Assembly (NCBI GenBank): GCA_903828535.1
Contig: CAIKMN010000036.1
Location: 124,001-188,000, forward strand
Direction of reading: 5' to 3'
Source of the DNA: an uncultured Curvibacter sp.
GTDB taxonomy: Bacteria; Pseudomonadota; Gammaproteobacteria; Burkholderiales; Burkholderiaceae_C
Length of the DNA: 64,000 nt
The notes below the pieces were generated by a model. That model searched no databases. It saw nothing but the letters and a program-made list of their open reading frames with translations, and was not told the origin of the DNA. The position numbers and the translations under genes are program-made. Shown here in pieces: positions 28,629 to 38,829 of the stretch. The first letter of the stretch is position 1. Every line of letters begins with the position of its first letter.

Positions 28629-29246
28629 TTATTTGGCCAGAACCTTGGCCTTCATCAAGTTGTCGGTGAAGAGCTTCAGGATGTCTTGACGCATGTCGCC
28701 TAAATTGCCGGGGTCGGTGGACTTGGTCTGGGCTGACCAAACCAACTGACCATCGGCCACCGCATAGAGCGCCCCTTGTGCATAGAGGTTGGTGCTCACG
28801 TAGTTGTAGCCAGGACTGACCATGGTATTGCCCACGTAATAGCCGCCCCAACCGTCGGACCAAAAGCCACGCGAGTATTCAGCAGGCACGTGTTTTTCGG
28901 TGTAGGTGATGTCACTGACCTCGGTCACCACAAAACCGTCGATGTTGTGTTTGAGCAAGACCGTTTTGATCTCTGCTTTGGACACGGTGGCCAAGTCTTT
29001 GTCGCCAAAAATTTCATAGGCCGGCGTGGCGTGCGTGACCTCGCTGAGTCGCTTGGTGACATCCATTTCCACCGAGCGGGCAATGCCAGGGTCTTTGTTT
29101 TTGGAATAAACCACCACATGGTGCAGCGGTTGGGAAGTGAAGCGAGCATCGCTCCAGTGGTTCACCAGCTGGGTGCTGGAGCAGGCGCTCAGAAGCCAAG
29201 GGCTGAGAGCGAGTGTCAAAAGGGTGAGGCGTTTGATTTTGTTCAT
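28629..29246 (-). CDS. Predicted lipoprotein of unknown function
   Basis: A 205-residue protein with a type II signal peptide: a Lys-rich start, a hydrophobic core and the lipobox LLSAC with Cys22 as the lipidated residue. The body has a periodic alpha/beta pattern and a Gly/Trp/Tyr-rich stretch (RGFWSDGWGGYYVG) near residue 130. It resembles small lipoproteins of the DUF4136 kind, but I cannot assign the family. It converges with qor. Confidence 0.75.
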   Translation of the reverse strand: MNKIKRLTLLTLALSPWLLSACSSTQLVNHWSDARFTSQPLHHVVVYSKNKDPGIARSVEMDVTKRLSEVTHATPAYEIFGDKDLATVSKAEIKTVLLKHNIDGFVVTEVSDITYTEKHVPAEYSRGFWSDGWGGYYVGNTMVSPGYNYVSTNLYAQGALYAVADGQLVWSAQTKSTDPGNLGDMRQDILKLFTDNLMKAKVLAK

Positions 29247-29349
29247 CGAATCATCTTAGGACTCGATCGCCCTTTTAGGGCGTCCTCAGCTGTGATTGTT
29301 GGTAAGGGTTGGAAGGGCTTGCAACACTTGCCGCCCGCTCCGCGGGTCT

Positions 29350-29895
29350 TCAAGCGCTTTTCTTGACCCGCAGCAACTCATCCAAGATCAGACAGAGTGC
29401 CCCCAGCGTGATGGCGCTGTCAGCCACGTTGAACGCGGGAAAGTAGCCACCCGAAAAAATGGGTTCCAGCCAAGACCAGTGGAACTGCAAAAAGTCAACC
29501 ACATAGCCCAGCCAGAGCCGGTCAATCAGGTTGCCCAGGGCGCCACCCAACACACAGGCCAAAGCAAATGCAAACAAGCGTTGGCTGCTGTGCTTGGCCA
29601 ACTGCCAAACAATGAACAACGCCGCCGTGGTCGCCAAGCCTGTGAAAAACCAGCGCTGCCAACCAGAGGCGTCGGCCAAGAACGAGAAAGCCGCGCCCGG
29701 GTTGTGCGCCCGCACCACGTTAAAAAACGACGTGACCACGACACTCTGACCGAGCTGGTAATAGCCCGTGACCAAAATTTTGGTGAACTGATCGAGCAAA
29801 ACAACAACCAGCGCCCAACCCAGCCACAAGCCCAGGTAGGGCTTAGGGCGGCTTAATTTGCTGAACGATCTGGATGGGGCGGGGCGTTTGGCCAT
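29350..29895 (-). CDS. lspA: Lipoprotein signal peptidase
   Basis: A 181-residue aspartic protease of the inner membrane that removes signal peptides from lipoproteins. Four hydrophobic segments are present, and the two catalytic aspartates lie in [15 protein letters not shown] and FNVADSAIT. It is 84 bp downstream of ileS, the usual ribF-ileS-lspA order; the gap holds a hexanucleotide repeat. A 17-residue basic N-terminus precedes the first helix. Confidence 0.95.
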   Translation of the reverse strand: MAKRPAPSRSFSKLSRPKPYLGLWLGWALVVVLLDQFTKILVTGYYQLGQSVVVTSFFNVVRAHNPGAAFSFLADASGWQRWFFTGLATTAALFIVWQLAKHSSQRLFAFALACVLGGALGNLIDRLWLGYVVDFLQFHWSWLEPIFSGGYFPAFNVADSAITLGALCLILDELLRVKKSA

Positions 29896-29927
29896 GAGTT
29901 GTGGAGGCGGCGTCAGAAAGGGTAAAT

Positions 29928-29969
29928 GCTGTGGCTGTGGCTATGGCTATGGCTATGTCTATTGCTTTG
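29928..29969 (+). repeat. Hexanucleotide repeat between ileS and lspA
   Basis: Seven 6-bp units in a row: GCTGTG twice, GCTATG three times, then TCTATT and GCTTTG. It lies in the ileS-lspA gap, entirely outside both genes. Confidence 0.85.
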
Positions 29970-29979
29970 GCTTGCCGGT

Positions 29980-32886
29980 TTAAGCCATCAAACGGGTTTC
30001 GCCCGCGCCGTACAAGTTGCTTTCGCAGCGAGCGCACAGCCCGGGGTGTTCGGCGTTGTGGCCCACGCTGGCGTCGTAATGCCAGCAGCGCTCGCATTTG
30101 GGGTCGGTGCTCGGGCTCACGCTGGCTTGGAGCAGCGCGTCACCTTCAAGCGTTTGGCCGGGCGTTGATTGCAGCGTTGCCTCTGAGGTGATGAGCACGA
30201 ACTTCAAATCTTGCCCCAAGCTTTGCAGGGCTTGCAACAAGTCGCCCTCGGGCACGTCCAGTTGCACCTTGGCTTGTAAAGAAGAGCCCAATTGGCCGGC
30301 GCTTCGCACGGCTTCAATGTCTTTGTTCACCACTTCACGGGCGCTGCGAATCAGCTCCCATTGGCGCAACAAATCGGCTTGGCTGGCGCTGTCGCTGAAA
30401 GCCTTGAAGTCCCAATAGGTTTCTAAAAAGATGCTTTCACTGCCGGATTGGGGTTTTCCGAAAATCGCCCAGGCCTCTTCTGCGGTGAAGCTCAGGAAGG
30501 GCGCCATCCAGCGCAGCATGGCGTGGGTGATTTCCCACAAAGCGGTTTGTGCGCTTCGGCGGGCCAGGCTTTTCGGGGCGGTGGTGTAGAGCCGGTCTTT
30601 CAAAACGTCCAAGTAAAAAGCACCCAAATCTTCCGAGCAATACACCTGTAATTTGCTGACCACCGGGTGAAATTCGTATTTCTCGAAGTGGCCCAAAATG
30701 GTGTCTTGCAACTGCGCAGCCCGCGCCAAAGCAAAGCGGTCGATGCTCAGCATCTGGTCGGGTGAGACGCGGTCTTCTGCCGGGTCGAAGTCGCTCACAT
30801 TGGCGAGCAAGAAGCGCAGCGTGTTGCGGATGCGGCGGTACCCATCGACCACGCGGGCCAAAATTTTGTCGTCAATGCCGAGGTCGCCCGAATAGTCGGT
30901 TGAGGCGCACCAGAGGCGAATGATTTCGGCCCCCATTTTTTCGCTGATGGTTTGCGGCGCGACGGTGTTGCCCAGGCTTTTGCTCATCTTGCGGCCTTGG
31001 CCGTCAACGGTGAATCCATGCGTCAGCAGGCCTTTGTAAGGCGCGTGGTCGTCCATTGCGCAGGCAGTCAGGAGCGAGCTGTGGAACCAACCGCGGTGCT
31101 GGTCATGGCCCTCCAAGTACAAGTCAGCGGGAAAGCCCGAGCTGTCCAAATGGCTGTTGCGCAGCACGTGGAAATGGGTGGTGCCGGAGTCGAACCAAAC
31201 GTCCAAAATATCCTGGCTCTTGAGGTAGTCCGGGGCGTCCGCGCCAATCAGCGATTCGGGGGTCGCGGTGCTCCAAGCTTCGATGCCACCTTGTTCCACC
31301 AAGGCCGCCGCTTGGTCCATGATGGCCAAGGTGTTGGGGTGCAACTCGCCGCTCTCTTTGTGAATGAAAAAGGGCAGTGGCACCCCCCAGTTGCGTTGAC
31401 GGCTGATGCACCAGTCGGGGCGACCGGCGATCATGTCGCGCAAACGGGCTTTGCCGTTCTCTGGGTAGAAGCTGGTTTGCTCAATCGCATCCAAGGCCAG
31501 TTGACGCAAGGTCTTGGCTGCTTTGTCTTGGGTGAAAACGCCTTCACCCTCGTCCATGCGCACAAACCACTGTGCTGCCGCACGGTAAATGACCGGCGTT
31601 TTGTGACGCCAGCAGTGCGGGTAGCTGTGGGTAATTTCTTGCGTGGCCAACAAACTGTTGGCGTCTTTTAAGGCAGCCAACACATTGGGCACGGCTTTCC
31701 AAATGTGTTGCCCGCCAAACAGCGGCAGCTCGTCGACATAACTCCCGTTGCCTTGCACCGGGTTCAGGATGTCGTCATAGGCCATGCCGTGGGCCATGCA
31801 GCTGTTGAAGTCGTCCACGCCGTAAGCAGGCGACGAGTGCACGATGCCGGTGCCGTCGTCGTCGGTGGCGTAATCGGCCAGGAAAACAGGCGATAGACGT
31901 TTGTAGCTATAGGGGTTGTCTTCCACCGCCACGTCATACAACGGGTGCTTGAATTCAATGCCCCCCAAACGTTGACCCAGGGTGGTGGCCAGCACCTCGC
32001 CGCTCAAGCCAAAGCGCTCCAAGCACTTTTCGACCAAGGAGGCCGCCAGCACCAGCAAGCCCTTGTCGGTTTTGACCAAGGCGTATACCAACTCAGGGTT
32101 CAAATTAAGGGCTTGGTTGGCGGGAAGGGTCCAAGCGGTGGTGGTCCAAATAACGGCAAAGGCGGGCTGCGTCAGGGTAGGCAGGCCAAACGCTTCGGCG
32201 AGCTTTTCAGGCTGGGCGCATTCAAACGCGACGTCCAGAGTCTGGCTCTTTTTGTCGGCGTATTCAATTTCAAATTCGGCCAGCGAACTGCCGCAGTCAA
32301 AGCACCAATAAACGGGTTTCAGGCCTCGATAAACAAAGCCGCGTTCCATGATGCGTTTCAAGGCGCGAATTTCATTGGCTTCGTTTTGGAAGTCCATGGT
32401 TTTGTAGGGACGGTCCCATTCACCCAGCACACCCAAACGCTTGAAGTCGGCCATTTGTCCGGCAATTTGTTCGGTCGCAAAAGCGCGGCTCTTGGCTTGC
32501 ACCACGTCACGCGGCAGGTGTCGACCGTCGCGCTTTTCAATGGCGTTTTCAATCGGCAAACCGTGACAATCCCAGCCCGGCACATAGACCGCGTCCATGC
32601 CCTTTAACTGGCGTGCCTTGACGATCATGTCCTTCAAAATTTTGTTGGCGGCGTGGCCAATGTGAATTTGGCCATTGGCATACGGCGGTCCGTCGTGCAA
32701 GACGAATTTAGGTGCGCCACGACGCGCATCACGCAGGCGCTTGTAGAGGCCTTTTTCTTCCCACGATTGAACCCAGTCCGGTTCGCGCTTGGGCAAGTCG
32801 CCCCGCATCGGGAATGGGGTGTCGGGCAGGTTCAGGGTGCTGCGGTAATCGGACTCGGGGGTTCCGCTTTGCTTGGGGTCGGCCAT
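29980..32886 (-). CDS. ileS: Isoleucyl-tRNA synthetase
   Basis: A 968-residue class I synthetase. The HIGH motif is at 75-78 in [13 protein letters not shown] and the KMSKS loop lies in [10 protein letters not shown]. The connective editing domain is between them, and a C-terminal zinc finger has CERCWHYD and CARCESN. Length and zinc finger match the bacterial type. Six bases separate its start from the ribF stop, so the two genes form an operon with lspA. Confidence 0.97.
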   Translation of the reverse strand: MADPKQSGTPESDYRSTLNLPDTPFPMRGDLPKREPDWVQSWEEKGLYKRLRDARRGAPKFVLHDGPPYANGQIHIGHAANKILKDMIVKARQLKGMDAVYVPGWDCHGLPIENAIEKRDGRHLPRDVVQAKSRAFATEQIAGQMADFKRLGVLGEWDRPYKTMDFQNEANEIRALKRIMERGFVYRGLKPVYWCFDCGSSLAEFEIEYADKKSQTLDVAFECAQPEKLAEAFGLPTLTQPAFAVIWTTTAWTLPANQALNLNPELVYALVKTDKGLLVLAASLVEKCLERFGLSGEVLATTLGQRLGGIEFKHPLYDVAVEDNPYSYKRLSPVFLADYATDDDGTGIVHSSPAYGVDDFNSCMAHGMAYDDILNPVQGNGSYVDELPLFGGQHIWKAVPNVLAALKDANSLLATQEITHSYPHCWRHKTPVIYRAAAQWFVRMDEGEGVFTQDKAAKTLRQLALDAIEQTSFYPENGKARLRDMIAGRPDWCISRQRNWGVPLPFFIHKESGELHPNTLAIMDQAAALVEQGGIEAWSTATPESLIGADAPDYLKSQDILDVWFDSGTTHFHVLRNSHLDSSGFPADLYLEGHDQHRGWFHSSLLTACAMDDHAPYKGLLTHGFTVDGQGRKMSKSLGNTVAPQTISEKMGAEIIRLWCASTDYSGDLGIDDKILARVVDGYRRIRNTLRFLLANVSDFDPAEDRVSPDQMLSIDRFALARAAQLQDTILGHFEKYEFHPVVSKLQVYCSEDLGAFYLDVLKDRLYTTAPKSLARRSAQTALWEITHAMLRWMAPFLSFTAEEAWAIFGKPQSGSESIFLETYWDFKAFSDSASQADLLRQWELIRSAREVVNKDIEAVRSAGQLGSSLQAKVQLDVPEGDLLQALQSLGQDLKFVLITSEATLQSTPGQTLEGDALLQASVSPSTDPKCERCWHYDASVGHNAEHPGLCARCESNLYGAGETRLMA

Positions 32887-32892
32887 GGATTC

Positions 32893-33894
32893 TTATTCCG
32901 CGTTAGGGGGAGCTGCCAAAAAAGTGCGGGCATTGACGCAGTCCTGAGCGATGCCTGCTTTGAGGGCGTCCAGTCCGTCGTATTTCAGCTCGTCGTGCAA
33001 TTTATGCACCAGCTCTACACGGATGATTTTACCGTAGCCCCCTTCCAGCCCCAGCGATGCCGGCCAGTCCAGGCAATGGGTTTCGAGCAGCACCCGACCC
33101 CCGTTGACGTCGTTGGGGTCGAGCGAGGGACGCACGCCCAAGTTCGCGACGCCAGGCAAGAAGGCTTGGGGGTCGTTCAGGGCGCCGGTGAGGCCAAAAA
33201 CGCGCACCACAAAAATGCCGCTGGCCGCAGGTTTCCAATGGTCAAAACGCAGGTTGAGTGTTTTGAATCCGAGCTCGCGCCCCAATTTGCGGCCGTGCAC
33301 CACGTGACCGCTGATGCTGTAGGGTCGGCCCAGCAAGCGCGACGCCTCGCCCATGTCACCTCGGCTCAGCGCTTCACGAACGGCGGAGCTGGACACCCGC
33401 AATCCGTGAACCTCGTAGCTGTTCATGCGGGCCACGTCAAAGCCTTGGGCTTGTCCGGCGGCGTCGAGCATGGCGTAATCACCGGCGCGTTTGGCGCCAA
33501 ATTGAAAGTCATCGCCCACCAACAAATAACGGGTGTGCAGGCCTGCCAGCAATACCTGATCAATAAAAGCCTGCGGGGACAAGGCGGCCATGGCCGCGCT
33601 AAAGGGCAGCACCACGGCTTGATCAACGCCGCAGCGCTCTAATTCCTGCAACTTGTCGCGCAAGGTGCCAATGCGCGCCGGCGCCAACTCGGCTCGACCC
33701 GCCAAGCCCGCGAAGTAGTCGCGCGGATGCGGCTCAAAGGTCAAGACGGAGGTCGGCAGGCCCCGGTGATTGGCCTCATTTTTCAGCAAAGCCAGCATGG
33801 CTTGGTGACCGCGGTGGACACCGTCAAAGTTGCCAATGGTGACGGCACTGGCGGGCGCCAAACTGGGCTCGTGGTAACCACGGAAGATTTTCAT
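32893..33894 (-). CDS. ribF: Bifunctional riboflavin kinase / FAD synthetase
   Basis: A 333-residue enzyme that converts riboflavin to FMN and FAD. The N-terminal adenylyltransferase domain has GNFDGVHRGH at 21-30 and VGDDFQFG. SSSAVREALSRGDM follows, and the C-terminal flavokinase domain starts near residue 190 (YSISGHVVHGRKLGRELGF). It is first in ribF-ileS-lspA and divergent from the HNH gene. Confidence 0.96.
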   Translation of the reverse strand: MKIFRGYHEPSLAPASAVTIGNFDGVHRGHQAMLALLKNEANHRGLPTSVLTFEPHPRDYFAGLAGRAELAPARIGTLRDKLQELERCGVDQAVVLPFSAAMAALSPQAFIDQVLLAGLHTRYLLVGDDFQFGAKRAGDYAMLDAAGQAQGFDVARMNSYEVHGLRVSSSAVREALSRGDMGEASRLLGRPYSISGHVVHGRKLGRELGFKTLNLRFDHWKPAASGIFVVRVFGLTGALNDPQAFLPGVANLGVRPSLDPNDVNGGRVLLETHCLDWPASLGLEGGYGKIIRVELVHKLHDELKYDGLDALKAGIAQDCVNARTFLAAPPNAE

Positions 33895-34004
33895 GGGGCT
33901 CTATTGTGCTTGAAGCGAATGCTGGAACGGCTTGTCACAAAAACAGCGTATATTGAGACGATCTTACGGATTTGATTGCTGGTTCCCTTTTAAGGAGGCA
34001 TGGT

Positions 34005-34562
34005 TTGAAAGTCTTGAAGTTGTCAGCCCAAGGGCTGCCCCAATCGTGGATCACTTTGGAGCAGGCGGTGATTCACTACGCCGCGGGCGAGGTGCGCTGG
34101 GAATCTGGTGAGGAAATCGCCGTTTTTCGGGGCGGACACAACGCCATAACGGGCGAGCAGTCACGCATTTCGGTGAACAGCATCATCGGCACCAAAGGCG
34201 TTCCAAAAATCAATCCCTTCATGCTCAAACCCGGCCTGACCAACGCCAAGTTGTTCATACGGGACCGCAATGTTTGCGCTTATTGCGGCGACCACTTTCA
34301 TGAGCACGATTTGACCCGCGAGCACATCGTTCCCTTCGCACAGCAAGGCGTTGACACCTGGATGAGCGTGGTGACCGCCTGCCGCGCTTGTAACCACCGC
34401 AAAAGCCACCGAACGCCCGAGCAGGCCAACATGCCGCTCTTGTTTGCGCCCTACGTGCCCAGCCTATGGGAAGACTTCATTTTGCGCAACCGCAGAATCT
34501 TGTCGGATCAAATGGAGTTTTTGATGGCGCACGTGCCCAAGTCTTCGCGACTCTTGGTCTAG
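34005..34562 (+). CDS. HNH-domain nuclease-like protein
   Basis: A 185-residue protein with an HNH fold in the middle: CAYCG at 91-95, REHIVP at 105-110 with His107, and RACNHRKSHRTPEQ from about 127. The paired cysteines (91/94, 126/129) suggest bound zinc. About 85 family-specific residues precede it (LKLSAQGLPQSWITLEQAV). The start is the TTG at 34005, six bases after AAGGAGG; the ATG at 34000 reads only Met-Val-stop. No partner restriction or phage genes are nearby. Its last four bases overlap the convergent sucrose phosphorylase gene. Confidence 0.85.
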   Translation: MKVLKLSAQGLPQSWITLEQAVIHYAAGEVRWESGEEIAVFRGGHNAITGEQSRISVNSIIGTKGVPKINPFMLKPGLTNAKLFIRDRNVCAYCGDHFHEHDLTREHIVPFAQQGVDTWMSVVTACRACNHRKSHRTPEQANMPLLFAPYVPSLWEDFILRNRRILSDQMEFLMAHVPKSSRLLV

Positions 34563-36031
34563 TCCAGCGACAGCGTTTCTTCTCCCTCTGCGCTGCTGAA
34601 GGTAATGCAAGCGGTTTTCTCTGCCAAGTCCACTTCTAAACGGCTGAACGAGTGACCTTGGGTCCAACTCAGCGTGAGCTCGTGCGGGGCATGGCTGTAG
34701 CTGCTGAATTCGCCGTTGAAAGCCGGGTGCTGGTTGCGGTGACGAATCAATTCGATCAAACGGGCCACCACGGGTTTTTCAAGGTCCTGCAAAACCTCTT
34801 CGCGGCTGTAGTAGTGGCGGTTGATGTCGCGGCCGACCTGGGTGCGATCCAGCAAGGCCATGTCGTTCTCGCCGGCCAACAAACCGACGTAATAAACCTG
34901 GGGAATGCCGGGCACAAAAAACTGGATGGCGCGCGCGGCCAGATAGGCGTTTTCGTGGCGCCCCAGGGCGGCAAAGAAGGTGCAGTTGACTTGGTACAAG
35001 TCGAGGTTGGACGCCGCTGCACCCGTGGCTTTGCGGCTTTGGCCCTGCGAGTTGCGGTGCATGCGCTCGACCAACTCGTCCAGCTCGTCAGGCGGGACCA
35101 AGCCTGGGTGATTGGCCCGGTCGCTGGCGTCGGCGCCGATGTCGATGATGCCAATGCCGTCGTGCGTGTCGAGCACGGTCACCGCATTGTTGGGTCGTTG
35201 CGCCAGCCAGGACAAGAGGGGGCCGCTGCGACCAAACTCCAGGGCGTGCAAGACCAGGGGGGGTAAGGCAAAGTCATAGACCCAATCAACCTGTTGGGCG
35301 ATTTCGATCTGGCGCTTGTAGTAGGCGTGTATTTCCACCAGCACTTCCAGGCCCAGACGGCGGCCTTTGGCTGCAAATTCGCGGATGAATTCAAAGGTCT
35401 CGGGCATCATGAAGCAGTTCTTGCCGGCCTGTTTGATGGCGTAGCCCACCGCGTCCAAACGCACCATCGTCACGCCGCTGTCCGAAAGACGCTGCAAGAT
35501 CGAATCCAAATAGGCTTGGCCGGCGGGGTGGTGCACGTCGATGTCGATTTGCTGCGAGGTGAAGGTGGTCCAGAGCAAGCGGCGCTCGCCATTGGCCAAG
35601 GTGGTCATGGTGAAGGGCATGCCGGGACGAGGGCGGTAGACGCTGAGCAAGTCTTTCTCTGTGGCGCCGTTGGGGAAAACCGCGTCCATGGTCAGGAACA
35701 GGCCATTGAATTCTGAATCTTTCCCCTTGGCCGAGAAGTCTTGGAACTGAGGCGATTCGCTGGACATGTGGTTGACGATGACGTCGGCCATCACGTCGAC
35801 GTTTTGCGACAACTCGCGAATGCTTTGCCAGTTGCCCAATCGGGCATCGACTTGGGTGTGGTCAATGGGGTCAAAGCCCGCATCGGCGCCGTCAATTTTG
35901 TGAAAGAAAGGCAGCAAATGGACTCCGCCAAAGACGCCTTTCAAAGGGCCTGTCAGGAGGTCGCGCAGTTCGCTCAGAGATTGACCGCCAAATCGGTCGA
36001 CATAGGTGATCAGTTGGACCTGGTTTTTCAT
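34559..36031 (-). CDS. gtfA: Sucrose phosphorylase (GH13 subfamily 18)
   Basis: A 490-residue GH13 enzyme that splits sucrose with phosphate into glucose-1-phosphate and fructose in the cytosol. The nucleophile is Asp193 in VRLDAVGYAIKQAGKNCF, the acid/base Glu233 in VEIHAYYK, and the transition-state Asp291 in LDTHDGIG. ASNLDLYQVN and the loop VPGIPQVYYVGLLAGENDM match characterised bifidobacterial sucrose phosphorylase closely, as does the length. It lies 44 bp after the sugar carrier, probably in one transcript under the operator at 37436. A related specificity such as sucrose-6-phosphate is less likely. Confidence 0.92.
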   Translation of the reverse strand: MKNQVQLITYVDRFGGQSLSELRDLLTGPLKGVFGGVHLLPFFHKIDGADAGFDPIDHTQVDARLGNWQSIRELSQNVDVMADVIVNHMSSESPQFQDFSAKGKDSEFNGLFLTMDAVFPNGATEKDLLSVYRPRPGMPFTMTTLANGERRLLWTTFTSQQIDIDVHHPAGQAYLDSILQRLSDSGVTMVRLDAVGYAIKQAGKNCFMMPETFEFIREFAAKGRRLGLEVLVEIHAYYKRQIEIAQQVDWVYDFALPPLVLHALEFGRSGPLLSWLAQRPNNAVTVLDTHDGIGIIDIGADASDRANHPGLVPPDELDELVERMHRNSQGQSRKATGAAASNLDLYQVNCTFFAALGRHENAYLAARAIQFFVPGIPQVYYVGLLAGENDMALLDRTQVGRDINRHYYSREEVLQDLEKPVVARLIELIRHRNQHPAFNGEFSSYSHAPHELTLSWTQGHSFSRLEVDLAEKTACITFSSAEGEETLSLD

Positions 36032-36075
36032 TTTTCTAAACTAAACAGCTGTCAAAGAAGGGGGTGTGAAATGAT

Positions 36076-37413
36076 TCAAAGGGAGGTCGAGGCGTCGGCC
36101 TTGGGCACTTGGACGCGCAACGTCGCCAAAGCACCGAACAGCATCAACACACCGGCCAGCACCATGACGTTGCGGGGGTCGCCTTGCAGCCACGTTTCAT
36201 AAACCAAAGGCAAGGTGGCGGCCACCAAAAGCAAGGGAATCACGATCATCATGTTGAAGATGCCCATGTAAACACCTGTGCGTTCGGGCGGCACGCTGCT
36301 GGCCAACATCACATAGGGGTTGCCCATGATGCTGGCCCAGCCCATGCCCACGCCAATGGCGGGCAAGAATAACCAAGCCTCAGAACTCATTTGGGGAATG
36401 GCCATCATGCCCAAACCGGACACGGTCAAACAAAACGCGTGAACGCGTCCGGCGCCGAGTTTTCGTGTGAAAGGCACCATGACCAAGGCGGCCACAAAAG
36501 CCACCAAGTTGTAAAAAGCGCCTACCTGGCCATTGACCAGCACGGCGTCACGAAAGCCCTGGGTGCTGGCGTCGGACGTATGAAACAATGAGCGAGACAG
36601 TGAGTACAACACATACTGCCAGTAGCAACCCATGGCGTACCACTGAAAGAGCTTCATCCAAGCCATTTGACGCATGGCCAACGGCATCTCTTTGATCGCC
36701 TGGCCAATTTCTTTCAAGGTCGACAAGGCCCCGCCTTTTTTGGTTTGCATGTCGCTGAGTTGTTGTGGTGTCAGCGGCAGTTCGGGCACGCGCCAGATGG
36801 ACCAAACAATGGTGGTGATCGACACCACAGCCCCAATCGCGAAGGTCACTAAGGTGATTTCGGGGATGTGGTTGCTGGCCAGCGCATCCTTGTTCATGCC
36901 CAGCCACACCAAAATCGACGGCGTTAAATAAGACAGCGTTTGTGCCAGCCCCGTGAAAGCGCTTTGCATGATGTAGCCCGTGGGGTGCTGTTCTTTGGGC
37001 AGGCGGTCACCCACATAGGCACGGTAGGGCTCCATGGTGATGTTGTTGGCGGCGTCCAGAATCCACAGCAAGCTGGCGGCCATCCACAGGGAGGTGCTGT
37101 AAGGCATGGCGAAAAGGGCCAAAGAGCACAAAACAGCGCCCACCAAAAAGTAAGGCGTGCGGCGGCCAAAACGAGAGGTCGTTTTGTCGCTCATGGCGCC
37201 AACAATCGGTTGCACCAAGAGGCCCGTCATGGGGCCAGCCAGGAACAGCAGGGGCAAAGAAGCTTCGTCAGCGCCGAGGTAGCTGTAAATGGGGCTCATG
37301 CTGCTTTGTTGCAGACCAAAGCTGAACTGCAGGCCTAAAAAGCCAACATTCATTTGCAAAATCTGGCCCAAAGACAGACGCGGAGGGGATTGAGGTTGCA
37401 AAGCCGAGTTCAT
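36076..37413 (-). CDS. MFS sugar (probably sucrose) transporter
   Basis: A 445-residue carrier with about twelve hydrophobic segments. The loop SRFGRRTPYFLVGAVL between segments 2 and 3 and QPIVGAMSDK before it are typical of sucrose/maltose carriers of the SUT/GPH type. I use the ATG at 37413 because the upstream in-frame TTG (37440) lies inside a LacI-type operator. It is followed by sucrose phosphorylase and is inferred to move sucrose from periplasm to cytosol. Confidence 0.88.
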   Translation of the reverse strand: MNSALQPQSPPRLSLGQILQMNVGFLGLQFSFGLQQSSMSPIYSYLGADEASLPLLFLAGPMTGLLVQPIVGAMSDKTTSRFGRRTPYFLVGAVLCSLALFAMPYSTSLWMAASLLWILDAANNITMEPYRAYVGDRLPKEQHPTGYIMQSAFTGLAQTLSYLTPSILVWLGMNKDALASNHIPEITLVTFAIGAVVSITTIVWSIWRVPELPLTPQQLSDMQTKKGGALSTLKEIGQAIKEMPLAMRQMAWMKLFQWYAMGCYWQYVLYSLSRSLFHTSDASTQGFRDAVLVNGQVGAFYNLVAFVAALVMVPFTRKLGAGRVHAFCLTVSGLGMMAIPQMSSEAWLFLPAIGVGMGWASIMGNPYVMLASSVPPERTGVYMGIFNMMIVIPLLLVAATLPLVYETWLQGDPRNVMVLAGVLMLFGALATLRVQVPKADASTSL

Positions 37414-37435
37414 AAAGGAAGATGTTATCTCCCGA

Positions 37436-37449
37436 TGCAATCGTTTGCA
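37436..37449 (-). promoter_or_regulatory. LacI-type operator before the sugar carrier
   Basis: TGCAATCGTTTGCA on the plus strand, a near-palindrome with central CG (TGCAA-NCGN-TTGCA). It lies 23 bp before the carrier ATG, near the expected transcription start. The same motif stands before tonB and the TonB-dependent receptor. Confidence 0.75.
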
Positions 37450-37495
37450 ATAGCGTAAACCCTGATGCCGAACCCAGAGCTGAACAAAGGGCCTG

Positions 37496-37528
37496 GTCAG
37501 TCCTTAGTCAGTCCTTAGTCAGTCGTTA
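37496..37528 (+). repeat. Three 11-bp tandem repeats
   Basis: GTCAGTCCTTA is repeated twice exactly and a third time with one change (GTCAGTCGTTA). GTTAACG, doubled, follows. It sits between the antiporter remnant and the sugar carrier promoter. Confidence 0.85.
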
Positions 37529-37532
37529 ACGG

Positions 37533-38742
37533 TTAACGCGATGGTGAGATCAGGTGCTGCAAGCGCTTCAATCGGGGGGTCACAACGGGCACGGTCAGCA
37601 TGGTGCTGGCGATGGCCATCAGCAACAAGGCGGTGAAGGTGTCGTGGGTGATGATTTGCTTGTCCAGCAGCACGTTGGCAAAAATGATCATGATCAAGGC
37701 CTTGGTTTGCAACAACCAGCCCATCAAGCTGGCCTCACCGGGCTGCCAATTCAGCCACTTGCCGGCGATGTGAACCCCCAAAAGTTTTCCACTGACCGAG
37801 GCCAACAAAAGGACGCCGGCAAAAACAAACACCGCACCGCCGCCCAAGGTCCATTGGGTTTTGAGGCCTGTGGACAAAAAGAACACCGGCATCAAGACCA
37901 TCAAAATATGGTGACGCAAGAGGTCCATGTGTTCTTGGTTGAACCAATCAGCGTCCATGGCCGCACCCGCCAAGAAGGCGCCCACCATGAAATGCAAGCC
38001 CGACCAATCCGCCCCCCAAAGCCACCGCGGCCAACCAAATCAAAGCCACATACCCACGGTCGGCCGGCGGCAGTCTGGGCATCAGACGACGAAAACCCCA
38101 AACGAAAAAACCGTAGGCCAGCAAAAAAGCCAACTGCCTTTCAACACGTTGCCAGTCCATCAAAATCAAAGCCAGCACGCCCCAGATGGCAATGTCGTCC
38201 AGACTGGCGTAGCGCAAAATGCGCTGCCCCAAAGGTTGGCGCAGGATGGCCATTTTTTCCATGAACAAAATCAGAATTGGCAAGGCGGTGACCGCGCAGG
38301 CCATGCCGACGCCCGCGACGAATTGCCAAGGTTGAGCCAGCGGTCCCATCCAACCGCTGGCGTCCGACAGGCCCAAGTAGCCCCATGCGGCCAGGCAGCC
38401 AAAGGCCAGCGGGACGCCCAAGGCCAAGCCCGAGGTGAGCACCGTTTCACGCCGATGGACCCAGAGTTCTTTGAAGTCAAGCTCGACCCCGGCAATCATC
38501 ACAAACAACATCACGGCCCACCAAGCGATGCCGTTCAAAGAGGCCATGACGGTGGGCGAGAAAACGAATTGATACACCGCCGGATACCCAGCGCCCAGTA
38601 CGCCCGGCCCCAACAAAATGCCCGAGATGATTTGCACCACCACCAAAGGGGTAAAATAATCGGTTTTCCCCAAGCGCCAGACCAAATAAGGCACGGTCAA
38701 GATGACCGTCATGGCAATCAAGAAAATCTCGGTGGTGTTCAT
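37533..38742 (-). pseudogene. Cation/proton antiporter, frameshifted
   Basis: A Kef/NhaP-type sodium or potassium/proton antiporter membrane domain split over two frames. The first part (38742 to about 38013) encodes MNTTEIFLIAMTVILTVPY onward, with GVELDFKE and a series of membrane segments. The second part resumes with ADWSGLHFMVGAFLAGA and runs to 37533. The break is at a run of six G on the coding strand (38012-38017); with five Gs one frame of about 402 residues would result. It may be a real inactivation, slippage-tolerant expression or a sequence error. A terminator separates it from the upstream dehydrogenases. Confidence 0.8.
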
Positions 38743-38752
38743 TGCCCAAATG

Positions 38753-38776
38753 ATAAAAGGGCCCCGAAGGGCCCTT
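38753..38776 (-). terminator. Terminator after the acyl-CoA dehydrogenases
   Basis: On the minus strand AAGGGCCC pairs with GGGCCCTT around a TTCG tetraloop and is followed by TTTTAT. It lies about 50 bp past the stop of the dehydrogenase at 38830 and 10 bp before the antiporter start. Confidence 0.75.
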
Positions 38777-38829
38777 GAAACGAGGTGTTACCTGCTGAGG
38801 TAGACGTCGTTTAATACGGCGCAAAGAAC

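Noticed and set aside
29896-29979. Small coding gene between ileS and lspA
   Set aside because: The open frames come from the hexanucleotide repeat and have no start context.
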